A DNA stretch of 64,000 nt from Pseudoxanthomonas kaohsiungensis (GCF_010211765.1 NZ_PDWO01000002.1:62001-126000); one strand, 5' to 3'; positions 8,596 through 18,275 are shown, counted from the stretch's first letter. Notes: a model not told the origin generated them from the letters alone. Translations and numbers: made by a program.

Positions 8596-11500
8596 ATGAC
8601 CAGCACCGCCGAACTGACCTCGCCCGCCTCCGCCAACCAGCCCGGGCTGGACTCGTTCGACCGCGACTACACCCTGGAGCACAAGTACACCCGCCGCGAC
8701 GGCCGCATCTACCTCAGCGGCGTGCAGGCGCTGGTGCGGCTGCCGCTGATGCAGCAGCTGCGCGACGCGGCCGCCGGGCTGGACACGGCCGGCTTCGTCA
8801 GCGGCTACCGCGGCAGCCCGCTCGGCGGCTTCGACCTGGAGCTCTGGCGCGCGCGCAAGCACCTGGAGGCGGCGAAGGTGCGCTTCCAGCCCGGTTTGAA
8901 CGAGGACCTGGGCGCGACCATGGTCTGGGGCACGCAGCAGACCAACCTGTTCCCCGGCGCGAAGGTCGATGGCGTCTACGCCATGTGGTACGGCAAGGGC
9001 CCGGGCGTGGACCGCTGCGGCGACGTGTTCAAGCACGGCAACGCGGCCGGCACCTGGAAGCACGGCGGGGTACTCGCGCTGGCCGCCGACGACCATGCCT
9101 GCCGCAGTTCGACCCTGCCGCACGGCAGCGAGGACGAGTTCGTCAGCGCGATGATGCCGGTGCTCAACCCGGCCGGCGTGCAGGACATCCTCGACCTGGG
9201 CCTGGTGGGCTGGGCGATGAGCCGCTACACCGGTCGCTGGATCGGCTTCAAGACCATCGCCGAGACGGTGGAATCGTCCGCGTCGGTGCAGGTCGATCCG
9301 TTCGCGCGCACGATCGTGCTGCCCGAGGATTTCGAGCTGCCCCCGGGCGGGCTCAACATCCGCTGGCCCGATCCGCCGCTGGACCAGGAGATGCGCCTGC
9401 ACCGCTACGCGGTGCGCGCGGCGCAGGCCTTCGCCCGCGCCAACGGCATCGACAAGGTGGTGATGGACGCGCCGAACGCGCGCCTGGGCATCGTCACCAC
9501 CGGCAAGAGCTACCTCGACGTGCTGCAGGCGCTGGAGTACCTGGGCCTGGACGAGCGCGCCTGCCGCGACATCGGCATCCGCGTCTACAAGGTCGGCATG
9601 ACCTGGCCGCTGGAGCCGGAAGGCATCGCCGGCTTCGCCCGGGGCCTGGAGGACATCGTCGTGGTCGAGGAGAAGCGCGCCTTCCTCGAGCGGCAGATGA
9701 AGGAACAGTTCTACAACTGGCCCAACGCCTGGGGCCGGCGCCCGAGCATCGTCGGCAAGTACGACGAGGCCGGCGAATGGATCCTGCCGTCCACCGGCGA
9801 GCTGACCCCGGCGACCATCGCCGGCGTGATCGGCCGGCGCATCCTGCGCCTGCTGCAGTCGAGTTCGATCAGCACCGATTCGATCGAGCAGCGGCTGCGC
9901 TGGATGGACGCGAAGGAAGCGGAAATGGCGCTGCCGCGCGCCAACTTCCCGCGCGTGCCGCACTACTGCTCCGGTTGCCCGCACAACACCTCCACGGTGG
10001 TGCCCGAGGGTTCGCGCGCGCTGGGCGGCATCGGCTGCCACTACATGGTCACCTGGATGGACCGCTCCACCGACACCTTCACCCACATGGGCGGCGAAGG
10101 CGTGACCTGGGCGGGGCAGGCGCCGTTCACCGACACCCCGCACGTGTTCCAGAACCTGGGCGACGGCACCTATTTCCACAGCGGTTCGCTGGCGATCCGC
10201 CAGGCGGTCGCGGCCAAGGTCAACATCACCTACAAGATCCTCTACAACGACGCGGTGGCCATGACCGGCGGCCAGCCGGTGGACGGCCAGCTCAGCGTGC
10301 CCGACATCGCCTGGCAGATGCGCGCCGAGGGCATCGACACCATCGTGCTGGTCAGCGACGACATCGCCCGCTGGCACAAGCGCGAGCTGTTCCCGTCGGG
10401 CATGGAGTTCTTCGACCGGGCCGAGCTGGACGCGGTGCAGAAGCGCCTGCGCGAGGTGAAAGGCGTCAGCATCCTGATCTACGACCAGACCTGCGCCACC
10501 GAGAAGCGGCGGCGGCGCAAGCGCGGCAAGCTCGAGGACCCGCAGAAGCGGGTGATGATCAACACCCTGGTCTGCGAAGGCTGCGGCGACTGCGGGCAGA
10601 AGAGCTTCTGCGTGTCGGTGCTGCCGAAGGAGACCGAGTTCGGCCGCAAGCGCGAGATCGACCAGTCCAACTGCAACAAGGACTACTCCTGCGTGTCGGG
10701 CTTCTGCCCGAGCTTCGTCACCGTGCACGGCGGCAAGCCGCGCAAGGGGCGCAAGGCCGAGGCGGCCGGGCGCCTGGCGAACCTGCCGGAACCGGCGTTC
10801 CGCTCGGCGTTGGAACAGCCCTGGAACATCCTGATCACCGGCGTGGGCGGCACCGGCGTGGTCACCATCGGCGCGCTGCTGGGGATGGCCGGCCACCTGG
10901 AGGGCAAGGGCGCGACCGTGCTCGACCAGACCGGACTGGCGCAGAAGGGCGGCGCGGTCACCACCCACATCCGCATCGCGCGCACGCCGGAGGACATCCA
11001 TGCCGTGCGCATTGCTGCCGGCGAGGCCGACCTGGTGCTGGGCTGCGACATGGTCGTGGTCAACGACTACTGGGCGCTGTCCAAGGTGCGTGCGGAGCGC
11101 TCGGAAGTGGTGCTCAACACCTACGAGGCGATGCCGGGCACCTTTACGATGCGCCCGGACCTGCACTTCCCCGCCGCCGACATCATCGCCGGCATCAGGC
11201 TGGCCCTGGGCGGGCGCGAGCCGCGCCTGCTCGATGCCACCCAGCTGGCCACCGCGCTGCTGGGCGACGCCATCGCCACCAACCTGTTCATGCTCGGCTA
11301 TGCCTGGCAGCTGGGCCTGGTGCCGATCTCGCACACCGCGCTGATGCGCGCCATCGAGCTCAACGGCGCGGCGGTGGAGATGAACCAGCAGGCGTTCGCC
11401 TGGGGCCGCCTGGCCGCGGTCGATCCGCAGGCGGTGGCCGCGGCCGCGGGCCTGGTCTCCAACCCGGTGACCGCCGACGAGCGCGTGCCCGACGGCCTGC

Positions 11501-12360
11501 GCCAGTTGCCGCCGGGCGACTGGGAAGGCAGCGAATGGGGCAGCACCAGCGCGCCGCGCCCGGTCCGCGCCGAGCGCGAGTGGCGCGGCCTGCCCGAGAG
11601 CGGCAGTGCCGAGGGCGACGCTCCGTCGTCGCCGCTGGACGTGGCCACCGGCGAGGTCGCCGCGCTGCCGCTGGACGACCTGCGCCTGTCGCGCAGCCTC
11701 GACGAACTGGTCGCGCGCCGCGGCAAGTTCCTGGCCGACTACCAGGACGCGGCTTACGCGCGCCGGTACACCGAGCTGGTGGCCAGGGTCCGCGGCGCCG
11801 AAGGATCGAGGGTTCCGGGTTCGACCGTGCTGGCCGAGGCGGTGGCCCGCTACGCGTTCAAGCTGATGGCGTACAAGGACGAGTACGAGGTCGCGCGCCT
11901 GTACACCAGCGGCGAGTTCCAGCGCCGCCTTCAACAGCAGTTCGAGGGCGACTACACCCTGCGCTTCCACCTGGCGCCGCCGCTGCTGGCGAAGAAGGAC
12001 GAACAGGGCCGCCTGCTCAAGCGCGAGTACGGACCGTGGATGCTCACCGCGTTCCGCTGGCTGGCCAAGCTCAAGTTCCTGCGCGGCACCGCCTTCGATC
12101 CGTTCGGCCGCACCGGGGAGCGGCGCATGGAGCGCCGGCTGGTCACCGATTATTTCGCCACCATCGAAGCCCTGCTGCCGAAGCTCGACGCCGGCAACAT
12201 CGCCCTGGCGGCACAGATCGCCAGCGTGCCCGAGCACATCCGCGGCTACGGCCACGTCAAGGAAGCGCACCTGGAGCAAGCCAAGGTCCGCGAGGCGGAA
12301 CTGCTGCGCGAGTGGGACAACCCGTTGCGGGTAGTCGTGGTGGGTCGCGACGCGGCCTGA
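8596..12360 (+). CDS. Indolepyruvate ferredoxin oxidoreductase, fused alpha-beta-gamma type
   Basis: A 1254-aa protein combining the subunits of 2-oxoacid:ferredoxin oxidoreductases. The N-terminal TPP/pyrimidine domain contains GYRGSPLGGFD; a second TPP domain around residues 455-650 contains CSGCPHNTS and GGEGVTW. A cysteine cluster (CEGCGDCGQKSFC, then CNKDYSCVSGFC, about residues 657-705) is the iron-sulphur site. A gamma-type domain follows from residue 740 (ITGVGGTGVVTIGALLGMAGH). These enzymes oxidatively decarboxylate aryl-pyruvates, or branched-chain oxoacids, to acyl-CoA and pass electrons to ferredoxin. Start chosen at MTSTAELT; upstream codons are non-conserved GC-rich sequence. 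Monocistronic, ending in a REP pair. Confidence 0.92.
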   Translation: MTSTAELTSPASANQPGLDSFDRDYTLEHKYTRRDGRIYLSGVQALVRLPLMQQLRDAAAGLDTAGFVSGYRGSPLGGFDLELWRARKHLEAAKVRFQPGLNEDLGATMVWGTQQTNLFPGAKVDGVYAMWYGKGPGVDRCGDVFKHGNAAGTWKHGGVLALAADDHACRSSTLPHGSEDEFVSAMMPVLNPAGVQDILDLGLVGWAMSRYTGRWIGFKTIAETVESSASVQVDPFARTIVLPEDFELPPGGLNIRWPDPPLDQEMRLHRYAVRAAQAFARANGIDKVVMDAPNARLGIVTTGKSYLDVLQALEYLGLDERACRDIGIRVYKVGMTWPLEPEGIAGFARGLEDIVVVEEKRAFLERQMKEQFYNWPNAWGRRPSIVGKYDEAGEWILPSTGELTPATIAGVIGRRILRLLQSSSISTDSIEQRLRWMDAKEAEMALPRANFPRVPHYCSGCPHNTSTVVPEGSRALGGIGCHYMVTWMDRSTDTFTHMGGEGVTWAGQAPFTDTPHVFQNLGDGTYFHSGSLAIRQAVAAKVNITYKILYNDAVAMTGGQPVDGQLSVPDIAWQMRAEGIDTIVLVSDDIARWHKRELFPSGMEFFDRAELDAVQKRLREVKGVSILIYDQTCATEKRRRRKRGKLEDPQKRVMINTLVCEGCGDCGQKSFCVSVLPKETEFGRKREIDQSNCNKDYSCVSGFCPSFVTVHGGKPRKGRKAEAAGRLANLPEPAFRSALEQPWNILITGVGGTGVVTIGALLGMAGHLEGKGATVLDQTGLAQKGGAVTTHIRIARTPEDIHAVRIAAGEADLVLGCDMVVVNDYWALSKVRAERSEVVLNTYEAMPGTFTMRPDLHFPAADIIAGIRLALGGREPRLLDATQLATALLGDAIATNLFMLGYAWQLGLVPISHTALMRAIELNGAAVEMNQQAFAWGRLAAVDPQAVAAAAGLVSNPVTADERVPDGLRQLPPGDWEGSEWGSTSAPRPVRAEREWRGLPESGSAEGDAPSSPLDVATGEVAALPLDDLRLSRSLDELVARRGKFLADYQDAAYARRYTELVARVRGAEGSRVPGSTVLAEAVARYAFKLMAYKDEYEVARLYTSGEFQRRLQQQFEGDYTLRFHLAPPLLAKKDEQGRLLKREYGPWMLTAFRWLAKLKFLRGTAFDPFGRTGERRMERRLVTDYFATIEALLPKLDAGNIALAAQIASVPEHIRGYGHVKEAHLEQAKVREAELLREWDNPLRVVVVGRDAA

Positions 12361-12396
12361 CCGCCACATGCCCCGGCCGCGTCCCGGCCTGGACCC

Positions 12397-12473
12397 GTAG
12401 AGCGGGGCTCTCCCCGCTGCTCCTGCGGTCATATGCCATGCACCCCGAAACAGCGGGGCGAGCCCCGCTCTAC
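12397..12473. repeat. Inverted pair of GTAG REPs
   Basis: Copy at 12397-12418 on the plus strand (GTAG then AGCGGGGC-TCT-CCCCGCT, one mismatched loop base) and copy at 12452-12473 on the minus strand. The GTAG heads face outward, so the two together could form a cruciform or a long RNA hairpin. It lies between the convergent indolepyruvate oxidoreductase and lacI genes. Confidence 0.88.
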
Positions 12474-12523
12474 CTGGACGAAGGCACGTGCATGGCCACC
12501 CGCGCCGCGGGTGCGGGCCCGCC

Positions 12524-13531
12524 TTACTTCGGCACCGGACCGGTCGACTGCCGCAGCTGCAGCGCGTACGGCATGCGCACCATGCGCCCGGCGCTGCGGT
12601 CGCGGATCGCGTTGAGCAACTGCACGGTCGCCACCTGGCCCATGTCACGGGTGGGCTGCTGCACGGTGGTCAGCGCGGGGAAGATCTGCTGCGAGATCGG
12701 CGTGTTGTCGAAGCCACACACCGACACGTCGCGCGGCACGCGCAGGCCCAGTTCGCTGGCCGCGCGCATCACGCCGGCGGCCATGTCGTCGTTGGCGGCG
12801 AAGATCGCGGTCGGGCGCTCGGCCAGCGCCAGCAGCTGGCGGCCGGCGGCCAGGCCGGAGTCGAACGAGAACTCGCCGTCCACCACCAGCGCCGGGTCGT
12901 AGCGCAGCCCGGCCCGGCGCAGCGCGCTGCGGTAGCCGGCCATGCGCCACTCGCTGGCACCGTGGTCGGGATGGCCGCGGACGTGGCCGATGCGGCGGTG
13001 GCCGAGTTCGATCAGGTGCGCCATCAGTTCGCACACCGCCTCGTGCTCGTCCATGGTCACGCCGATGCGGCCTTCGCGGCCCTTCGGCGAGATGCAGGAG
13101 AACGGCACGCCGCGCTGGTCCAGCCGGTCCAGCAGCGCGTCGCTGTCGGTCAGCGGCGGCGTCAGGATCAGGCCATCCAGGCGCGAGGACATGACCAGCG
13201 AATCGATCGCGTCGAGGAAGTCCGGGCTGTGGTAGCTGACCGGCTGCATCACCATGCCGTAGTGGTGGCTTTCGCAGGCCTCCACCACGCCGGTGAGTAT
13301 TTCCATCAGGTAGTTCGGCGACGGGTTGTCGTACAGCAGCGCGACCAAGTACGAGCGGTTGCCGGCCAGGCTGCGCGCGGACGGATCGGGCCGGTAGTTC
13401 ATCGCGGCCACGGTTTCCAGCACCTTCGCGCGGGTGGCCTCGCGCACGCCCGGCTCGTTGTTGAGCACGCGCGACACGGTCTTCATGGACACGCCGGCCT
13501 GGTTGGCGACGTCCTCGATCCTGACGCGCAT
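12524..13531 (-). CDS. LacI-family transcriptional regulator of the GH3/SSS cassette
   Basis: A 335-aa regulator. The N-terminal helix-turn-helix (IEDVANQAGVSMKTVSRVLNN, split here as IEDVANQAGVS and MKTVSRVLNN) is the LacI signature. The hinge YRPDPSARSLAGNRS is followed by a periplasmic-binding-protein-like effector domain (VALLYDNPSPNYL, FAANDDMAAGV, SVCGFDNTPIS). It lies 37 bp after the symporter gene and is the last gene of the GH3-symporter-lacI unit. It most likely represses this operon through the palindrome upstream of the GH3 gene and responds to a gluco-oligosaccharide or cellobiose-like sugar. The ATG at 13531 gives the standard LacI N-terminus. Confidence 0.9.
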   Translation of the reverse strand: MRVRIEDVANQAGVSMKTVSRVLNNEPGVREATRAKVLETVAAMNYRPDPSARSLAGNRSYLVALLYDNPSPNYLMEILTGVVEACESHHYGMVMQPVSYHSPDFLDAIDSLVMSSRLDGLILTPPLTDSDALLDRLDQRGVPFSCISPKGREGRIGVTMDEHEAVCELMAHLIELGHRRIGHVRGHPDHGASEWRMAGYRSALRRAGLRYDPALVVDGEFSFDSGLAAGRQLLALAERPTAIFAANDDMAAGVMRAASELGLRVPRDVSVCGFDNTPISQQIFPALTTVQQPTRDMGQVATVQLLNAIRDRSAGRMVRMPYALQLRQSTGPVPK

Positions 13532-13568
13532 CAGTCCCCCGCCTCCCGGTCCATGTCCGACACCGCCC

Positions 13569-15131
13569 TCACCAGAAGATCGCGTACAGCGCCGCCAGGA
13601 TGGCGACCACGCCGATCGCGGCGACATTGAAGCCCGCCGAGGTCGAATAGTCGACGTCGTCGGTGCGGATCAGGTCGCTGCCGGCCTGCTGCGGCTTCGT
13701 CGCCAGCGAGACGACCGCCGCCAGCGCCAGCGCCAGCAGGAACACCAGGCCGACGCGGTCGATGAACGGCAGCGACGGCCAGGCCAGCTTGAGCACGATC
13801 GACAGCGCGAACGAGCCGATCGCCGCGGCCAGCGCGCCGGCCTCGTTGGCGCGCTTCCAGAACAGGCCCAGTACGAAGATCACCACGATGCCCGGGGTGA
13901 AGAAGCCGGTGTATTCCTGGATGTACTGGAAAGCCTGGTCGAAGCTGCCCAGCAGCGGCCGCGCGGTCAGGATCGCCAGCAGCACCGAGGCCGCCGCGGC
14001 GATGCGCCCCACCCGCACCAGCCGGGCCTGGTCGGCCTGCGGCCTGGACTTGGCGTAGAAATCCAGGGTGAAGATCGTAGCCACCGAATTGATCTTGGAC
14101 GCCAGCGAGGCCACGATCGCCGCCACCAGCGCGGCGAAGACCAGGCCGAGGATGCCGCTGGGCAGCAGGCCCATCATCGTCGGGTAGGCCTGGTCGGGCT
14201 TGGCCAGGTCCGGCGCCAGCACGACCGCGGCGATGCCGGGCACCACCACCACCAGCGGCATCAGCAGCTTTAGGAACGCGGCGAACACCACGCCCTTCTG
14301 CGCCTCGCGGATGTCCTTGGCGGCCAGCGCGCGCTGGATGATGTACTGGTTGAAGCCCCAGTAGCTGACATTCATGATCCACATGCCGCCGATCAGCACG
14401 CTGATGCCCGGCAGGTCCTTGTAGAACGGGTTGTCCTTGCTGAGGATCATCTCGAAGTGGCCGGGATGGGCGTTCCACAGCTGCGTGAAGCCGCCGGCGA
14501 CGCTGCCGCCGCCGATGTGGCTCAGGGTGATCCCGGTGACCAGCAGGCCGCCCATCACCAGCAGCGTGACCTGGACGATGTCGGTCAGCGCCACCGCCTT
14601 CAGGCCGCCGTACAGCTGGTAGGCCAGCGCGAACAGGCCGAGCAGGGTGAGCGCCAGCATCTGGTCCATGCCGGTGACCTGGTTCACCGCGATCGATCCC
14701 AGCCACAGGATCGAGGTCAGGTTCACGAACACGTACAGGCCCAGCCAGAACACCGCCATCAGCGTGCGGATCCGCGTGCCGTACCGTTCCTCCAGGAACT
14801 GCGGCATGGTGTAGATGCGGTTGCGCAGGAAGATCGGCAGGAAGAACTTGCCGACGATCAGCAGGGTCGCCGCCGCCATCCACTCGTACGACGCGATCGC
14901 CAGGCCGATGGCGTAGCCGGAGCCGGACATGCCGATGATCTGCTCGGCCGAGATGTTGGCGGCGATTAGCGAGGCGCCGATCGCCCACCACGGCAGCGAG
15001 CGGCTGGCGAGGAAATAGTCGGTGGCCGACTTCTGGTGCCCGGCCTTCTCGCGCGACACCCATTGCGCCAGGGCGAAGATGCCCGCCAGGTACACGAGCA
15101 CGATCACCACATCGAGTGTTGCCAGCTTCAT
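13569..15131 (-). CDS. SSS-family sodium:sugar symporter
   Basis: A 520-aa membrane protein with about 14 hydrophobic segments, the usual vSGLT-like length. The pattern DYFLASRSLPWWAIGASLIAANIS is typical of the solute:sodium symporter family's first helices, and YGGLKAVALTDIVQ matches its conserved core. It is encoded between the GH3 glucosidase and the LacI gene, so it probably imports the glucose or disaccharide released by the glucosidase. The gene begins 134 bp after the GH3 stop; that gap holds a strong hairpin. Confidence 0.9.
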   Translation of the reverse strand: MKLATLDVVIVLVYLAGIFALAQWVSREKAGHQKSATDYFLASRSLPWWAIGASLIAANISAEQIIGMSGSGYAIGLAIASYEWMAAATLLIVGKFFLPIFLRNRIYTMPQFLEERYGTRIRTLMAVFWLGLYVFVNLTSILWLGSIAVNQVTGMDQMLALTLLGLFALAYQLYGGLKAVALTDIVQVTLLVMGGLLVTGITLSHIGGGSVAGGFTQLWNAHPGHFEMILSKDNPFYKDLPGISVLIGGMWIMNVSYWGFNQYIIQRALAAKDIREAQKGVVFAAFLKLLMPLVVVVPGIAAVVLAPDLAKPDQAYPTMMGLLPSGILGLVFAALVAAIVASLASKINSVATIFTLDFYAKSRPQADQARLVRVGRIAAAASVLLAILTARPLLGSFDQAFQYIQEYTGFFTPGIVVIFVLGLFWKRANEAGALAAAIGSFALSIVLKLAWPSLPFIDRVGLVFLLALALAAVVSLATKPQQAGSDLIRTDDVDYSTSAGFNVAAIGVVAILAALYAIFW

Positions 15132-15173
15132 CCACCCTCTCCCGGTCGCAGGCTGTCGTCATGCGGAGGGCAT

Positions 15174-15216
15174 GGCCTGCCGCCGGACGCGCTGTGAGCG
15201 TCCGGCAGGGCAGGCC
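15174..15216 (-). other. Long intercistronic hairpin between GH3 and symporter genes
   Basis: GGCCTGCC plus GCCGGACGC (15174-15190) pairs with GCGTCCGGC, a 2-nt bulge AG, and GGCAGGCC (15198-15216) around a 7-nt loop, giving 17 base pairs. No T tract follows on the minus strand, so it is more likely to stabilise the upstream GH3 message or reduce read-through than to terminate cleanly. It does not match the GTAG REPs. Confidence 0.65.
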
Positions 15217-15265
15217 CGGGGTGGTCCGCGCCGCCGCCCTCCCGGCGCGGCGCGGACGTGCGCGG

Positions 15266-17863
15266 CTACTGCGCGGTCGGGCAGGACAGGATCTGGCTGG
15301 CCTCGCTGACCGAACCGATCGCCACGCGCGAGACCGACAGCGTGGCCGCCGCGTCGCTGCGCAGCTTCACCAGGGTGTCGAGGCTGGCGGTGTCGGCGCC
15401 GGCGGCGACGAAGCACTTGAGCGGAATGCCCAGCGTCGTCCACTGCCCGGCCGGCAGCTTGGCCAGCGTGTCGCGCAACGGCAGCGGCTTGCCGGCGCCG
15501 GCACTGGCGGTGACCGAACCGGTGGCCGGCACCGCGTCCGGGCGCAGGGTGAGCACCAGCAGCAGGTCGCCGTTGGTCTCGCGGGTCAGTTCCTGCGGCG
15601 GCTCGGACACGATCGCCACGCTGGCCGGCTGGGTGCCCGACCAGGTGAAGCGGCGCGCGTCTTCCTGGCGCTCGTGGTCGACCGCGGACACGGCCAGGCT
15701 GTTGTCGGCCAGCGCCGCCGGCACGGTGGTGACCGCGGTCGCCGCTCCCGCGGCGTCTTCCAGGTTGAGCGACAGGCCCGGGGCGAGCTGGCCGCGGGCG
15801 AAGTACACGCCCGCCGGCGCCTGCAGGCCCTGGATGCCCGAGTCTTCCGGCAGCGCCGCCAGGTCGCCCTTGTCGGCGTAGGTCAGGCCGTAGCCGAATG
15901 CGAACTGGGGCTCGTACCCGGGCGCGTTGACCGCCGCGTCGACCGCGTTGCGCGGCCAGGAGAAGCTGAGCTTGCCCTTGAAGTCGTGGTTGACGCTGCC
16001 GTCGGCCTTGCGCAGCAGCACGTCGGCGACGCCGGCGCCTTCCGAGCCCGGCAGCCACGCAGCCACGAACGCGTCGGACGCGTTGATCTCGCGGTTCATC
16101 CACAGCGGGCGGCCGCTGATGAAGACCGCCACCACCGGGATGCCGTCGGCCTTGAGCTTGCGGATCAGCTCCAGGTCGCTGTCGTCGCCCGGATGGAACA
16201 GCAGGTTGGGGATGTCGCCCTGGAACTCGGCATAAGGGTTCTCGCCGAACACGACCACCGCCACGTCCGGCTTGGCCTTGTACTTGCCATCCACGGCCAG
16301 CTCGGCCTGGCCGCCGGCGCCCTTGACCGCCTCGGCGATACCTTCCCAGATGGTATTGGCGTTCGGGAAGTCGGCGCGGGTGGTGCCGGTGCCCTGCCAG
16401 TTGAGCGTCCAGCCGCCGGTCTGCTTGCTCATGTTGTCGGCGCCGTCGCCGGCGACCAGCACGCGCTGGTTGGCGCGCAGCGGCAGGATGCCACCCTGGT
16501 TCTTCAGCAGCACCAGCGATTCGCGCACGGCCTGGCGGGCGACCTCGCGGTGCTCCGGCGCGCCCAGCAACTCGAACTTGCCGCCCAGCGCGCGCTGCGA
16601 GGGCTTGGGCGCGTCGAACAGCTTCATCAGGAACTTGACCCGCAGGATCCGGCGCACCGCGTCGTCCAGCCGCTCCATCGACAGCGTGCCGTCCTTCGCT
16701 GCCGCCAGAGTGGTGTCGTACATGCCCTTCCAGCTGTCCGGCGCCATCGCCATGTCGAGGCCGGCGGTGAACGTGGCCGGGCAGTTGTCGTTGCTGCAGC
16801 CGGGAATCTGGCCGTGGCCGTTCCAGTCGCCGACGACGAAACCGCCGAAGTTCATCCGGTCCTTGAGCACGTCGGTCAGCAGCGGCTTGTGGCCATGCAT
16901 CTTGGTGCCGTGGAAACTGTTGAACGAGGCCATCACCGACTGCGCGCCGGCCTCGATCGCGGTCTTGTAGCCGGCGGCGTGCACGTCGCGCAGTTCGGCT
17001 TCGCTGACCACGGTGTCGCCCTGGTCGCGGCCGCCGCTGGTGCCGCCATCGCCGACGAAGTGCTTGACCGAGACCATCACGTGGCGGTCGTCGAGGAAGT
17101 CCGCCGCGCCGGGCTTGCCCTGCAGGCCTTCGACCATCGCTTTGGCGAACTCGGCCACCACCTGCGGGTTCTCGGAGTAGCCCTCGTAGGCGCGGCCCCA
17201 GCGCACGTCCTGCGGCACCGCCACGGTCGGCGCGAACGCCCACTCCATGCCGGTGGTGCGGGTCTCCATCGCGGTGATCTCGCCGATCCTGCGCAGCAGC
17301 TCCGCATTGCGGGTCGCGCCCAGGCCGACGTTGTGCGGGAACAGGGTCGCGCCCACGACATTGCTCTGGCCGTGCATCGCGTCGATGCCCCAGATCACCG
17401 GGATCGCCTTGCCGCCGCCGGAGGTGTCCATCGACGCTTCCCAGAACGCGTCGGACAGGGCCAGCCATTCGGCCGGGGTGGCGTTGTACTTGCCGCCCGG
17501 GTCGGAGCTGCCGCCGGCCAGGATCGAGCCGAGCCGGTACTTGCGCACGTCCTCGGGGGTGATGCTGCCGATGTCGCCCTGGATCAGCTGGCCAACCTTC
17601 TCTTCCAGCGTCATGCTCGCCAGCAGTTCGTCGATGCGCTTCTCGATCGCCGGGTCGGTCGCCACCGGCCAGGCCAGCTCGGGCCACTGGTCCGGATGGA
17701 TGGCGCCGTCGCCCGTCGCAGCCTGGGTGGCGGCATCGGCAGCAGGCGCGTCGGCCGGCGCCGGGGCGCGGTTGCAGGCGGCCAGCACGGCCAGCGCCAG
17801 CGCGGCGGCCAGGGTGGTGCGGAAACGGGCGGCGGGCGCGGGCGCGCCGGCGAGGATGCTCAT
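15266..17863 (-). CDS. Glycoside hydrolase family 3 exo-beta-glucosidase
   Basis: An 865-aa exported enzyme. The signal sequence ends in LAVLAACN, a lipobox, so it is probably a periplasmic or outer-membrane lipoprotein. The GH3 N-terminal barrel contains MTLEEKVGQLIQ, IPVIWGIDAMHGQ, KHFVGDGGT and the nucleophile segment FVVGDWNGHGQ. The C-terminal sandwich (VLVAGDGADNMSKQTGGW) and a third C-terminal domain follow. It resembles exo-1,3/1,4-beta-glucosidases of Xanthomonas and Pseudoalteromonas. The ATG at 17863 is preceded by AGGAAGAC. It is the first gene of the GH3-SSS-lacI operon. Confidence 0.93.
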   Translation of the reverse strand: MSILAGAPAPAARFRTTLAAALALAVLAACNRAPAPADAPAADAATQAATGDGAIHPDQWPELAWPVATDPAIEKRIDELLASMTLEEKVGQLIQGDIGSITPEDVRKYRLGSILAGGSSDPGGKYNATPAEWLALSDAFWEASMDTSGGGKAIPVIWGIDAMHGQSNVVGATLFPHNVGLGATRNAELLRRIGEITAMETRTTGMEWAFAPTVAVPQDVRWGRAYEGYSENPQVVAEFAKAMVEGLQGKPGAADFLDDRHVMVSVKHFVGDGGTSGGRDQGDTVVSEAELRDVHAAGYKTAIEAGAQSVMASFNSFHGTKMHGHKPLLTDVLKDRMNFGGFVVGDWNGHGQIPGCSNDNCPATFTAGLDMAMAPDSWKGMYDTTLAAAKDGTLSMERLDDAVRRILRVKFLMKLFDAPKPSQRALGGKFELLGAPEHREVARQAVRESLVLLKNQGGILPLRANQRVLVAGDGADNMSKQTGGWTLNWQGTGTTRADFPNANTIWEGIAEAVKGAGGQAELAVDGKYKAKPDVAVVVFGENPYAEFQGDIPNLLFHPGDDSDLELIRKLKADGIPVVAVFISGRPLWMNREINASDAFVAAWLPGSEGAGVADVLLRKADGSVNHDFKGKLSFSWPRNAVDAAVNAPGYEPQFAFGYGLTYADKGDLAALPEDSGIQGLQAPAGVYFARGQLAPGLSLNLEDAAGAATAVTTVPAALADNSLAVSAVDHERQEDARRFTWSGTQPASVAIVSEPPQELTRETNGDLLLVLTLRPDAVPATGSVTASAGAGKPLPLRDTLAKLPAGQWTTLGIPLKCFVAAGADTASLDTLVKLRSDAAATLSVSRVAIGSVSEASQILSCPTAQ

Positions 17864-17944
17864 GCGGGGTCTTCCTCCGATCGGTGGAGCGCCCGCGTCC
17901 CCGGGCGCCTTGCGGCAGTCACGGGCGCAGAGGCTTGTCAGAAA

Positions 17945-17958
17945 TGGCAGCGCTGTCA
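17945..17958. promoter_or_regulatory. LacI-type operator upstream of the GH3 gene
   Basis: TGGCAGCGCTGTCA is a 14-bp palindrome, perfect except for one position in the outer arms, with the central CG typical of LacI-family operators. It lies 82-95 bp before the GH3 start and would fit overlap with the operon promoter. The natural binder is the LacI protein encoded at the end of the same operon. Confidence 0.7.
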
Positions 17959-18269
17959 ACCGAAGCGGCCGTCCGCCCGGTCCGCGCCCCCGCGCCGCTT
18001 CGGCGCCGCGCACCGCGGCGGACCGGGGACCGATGCGCAAAACGCCGCGCTGGCGGGCGATTGCCACGGCTGGAGCGGTGGCAACGCCCCGCCGGCGGGC
18101 CACCGGGCAGCGAGCCCGACCTGCTGCATCGCAGCAGCCCATTTGCGGCGCCTCGAGCCGCCCGCGGCGGGGGCGCCCGTACCCCCGAAGCCATGACCCG
18201 GCGCCGGCCGCGGGCAGCAAATGCCCACCGCCCAAGGCTTCCGGCTTCCGAAGCCGAGGCAACCCTCTC

Positions 18270-18275
18270 TATAAT
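18270..18275 (+). promoter_or_regulatory. Consensus -10 box for the cytochrome c gene
   Basis: TATAAT stands out in otherwise GC-rich sequence, 45 bp upstream of the GTG start. The -35 candidate TTCCGA (18246-18251, 18-bp spacer) is poor. Confidence 0.5.

Noticed and set aside
8446-12648. Very long antisense open frame (1400 codons) opposite the indolepyruvate oxidoreductase gene
   Set aside because: It is a composition shadow: His/Gln/Arg/Ala-rich text without motifs, no ribosome site, and the plus strand has an unmistakable enzyme.
15159-17687. Long alternative frame on the minus strand overlapping the GH3 gene
   Set aside because: Arg/Gly/Pro/Ala-rich shadow; the +1 neighbour frame contains all GH3 motifs.
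17960-18240. Possible small gene in the long gap between the GH3 and cytochrome genes
   Set aside because: All frames are open only by composition; no start with a ribosome site and no recognisable protein.
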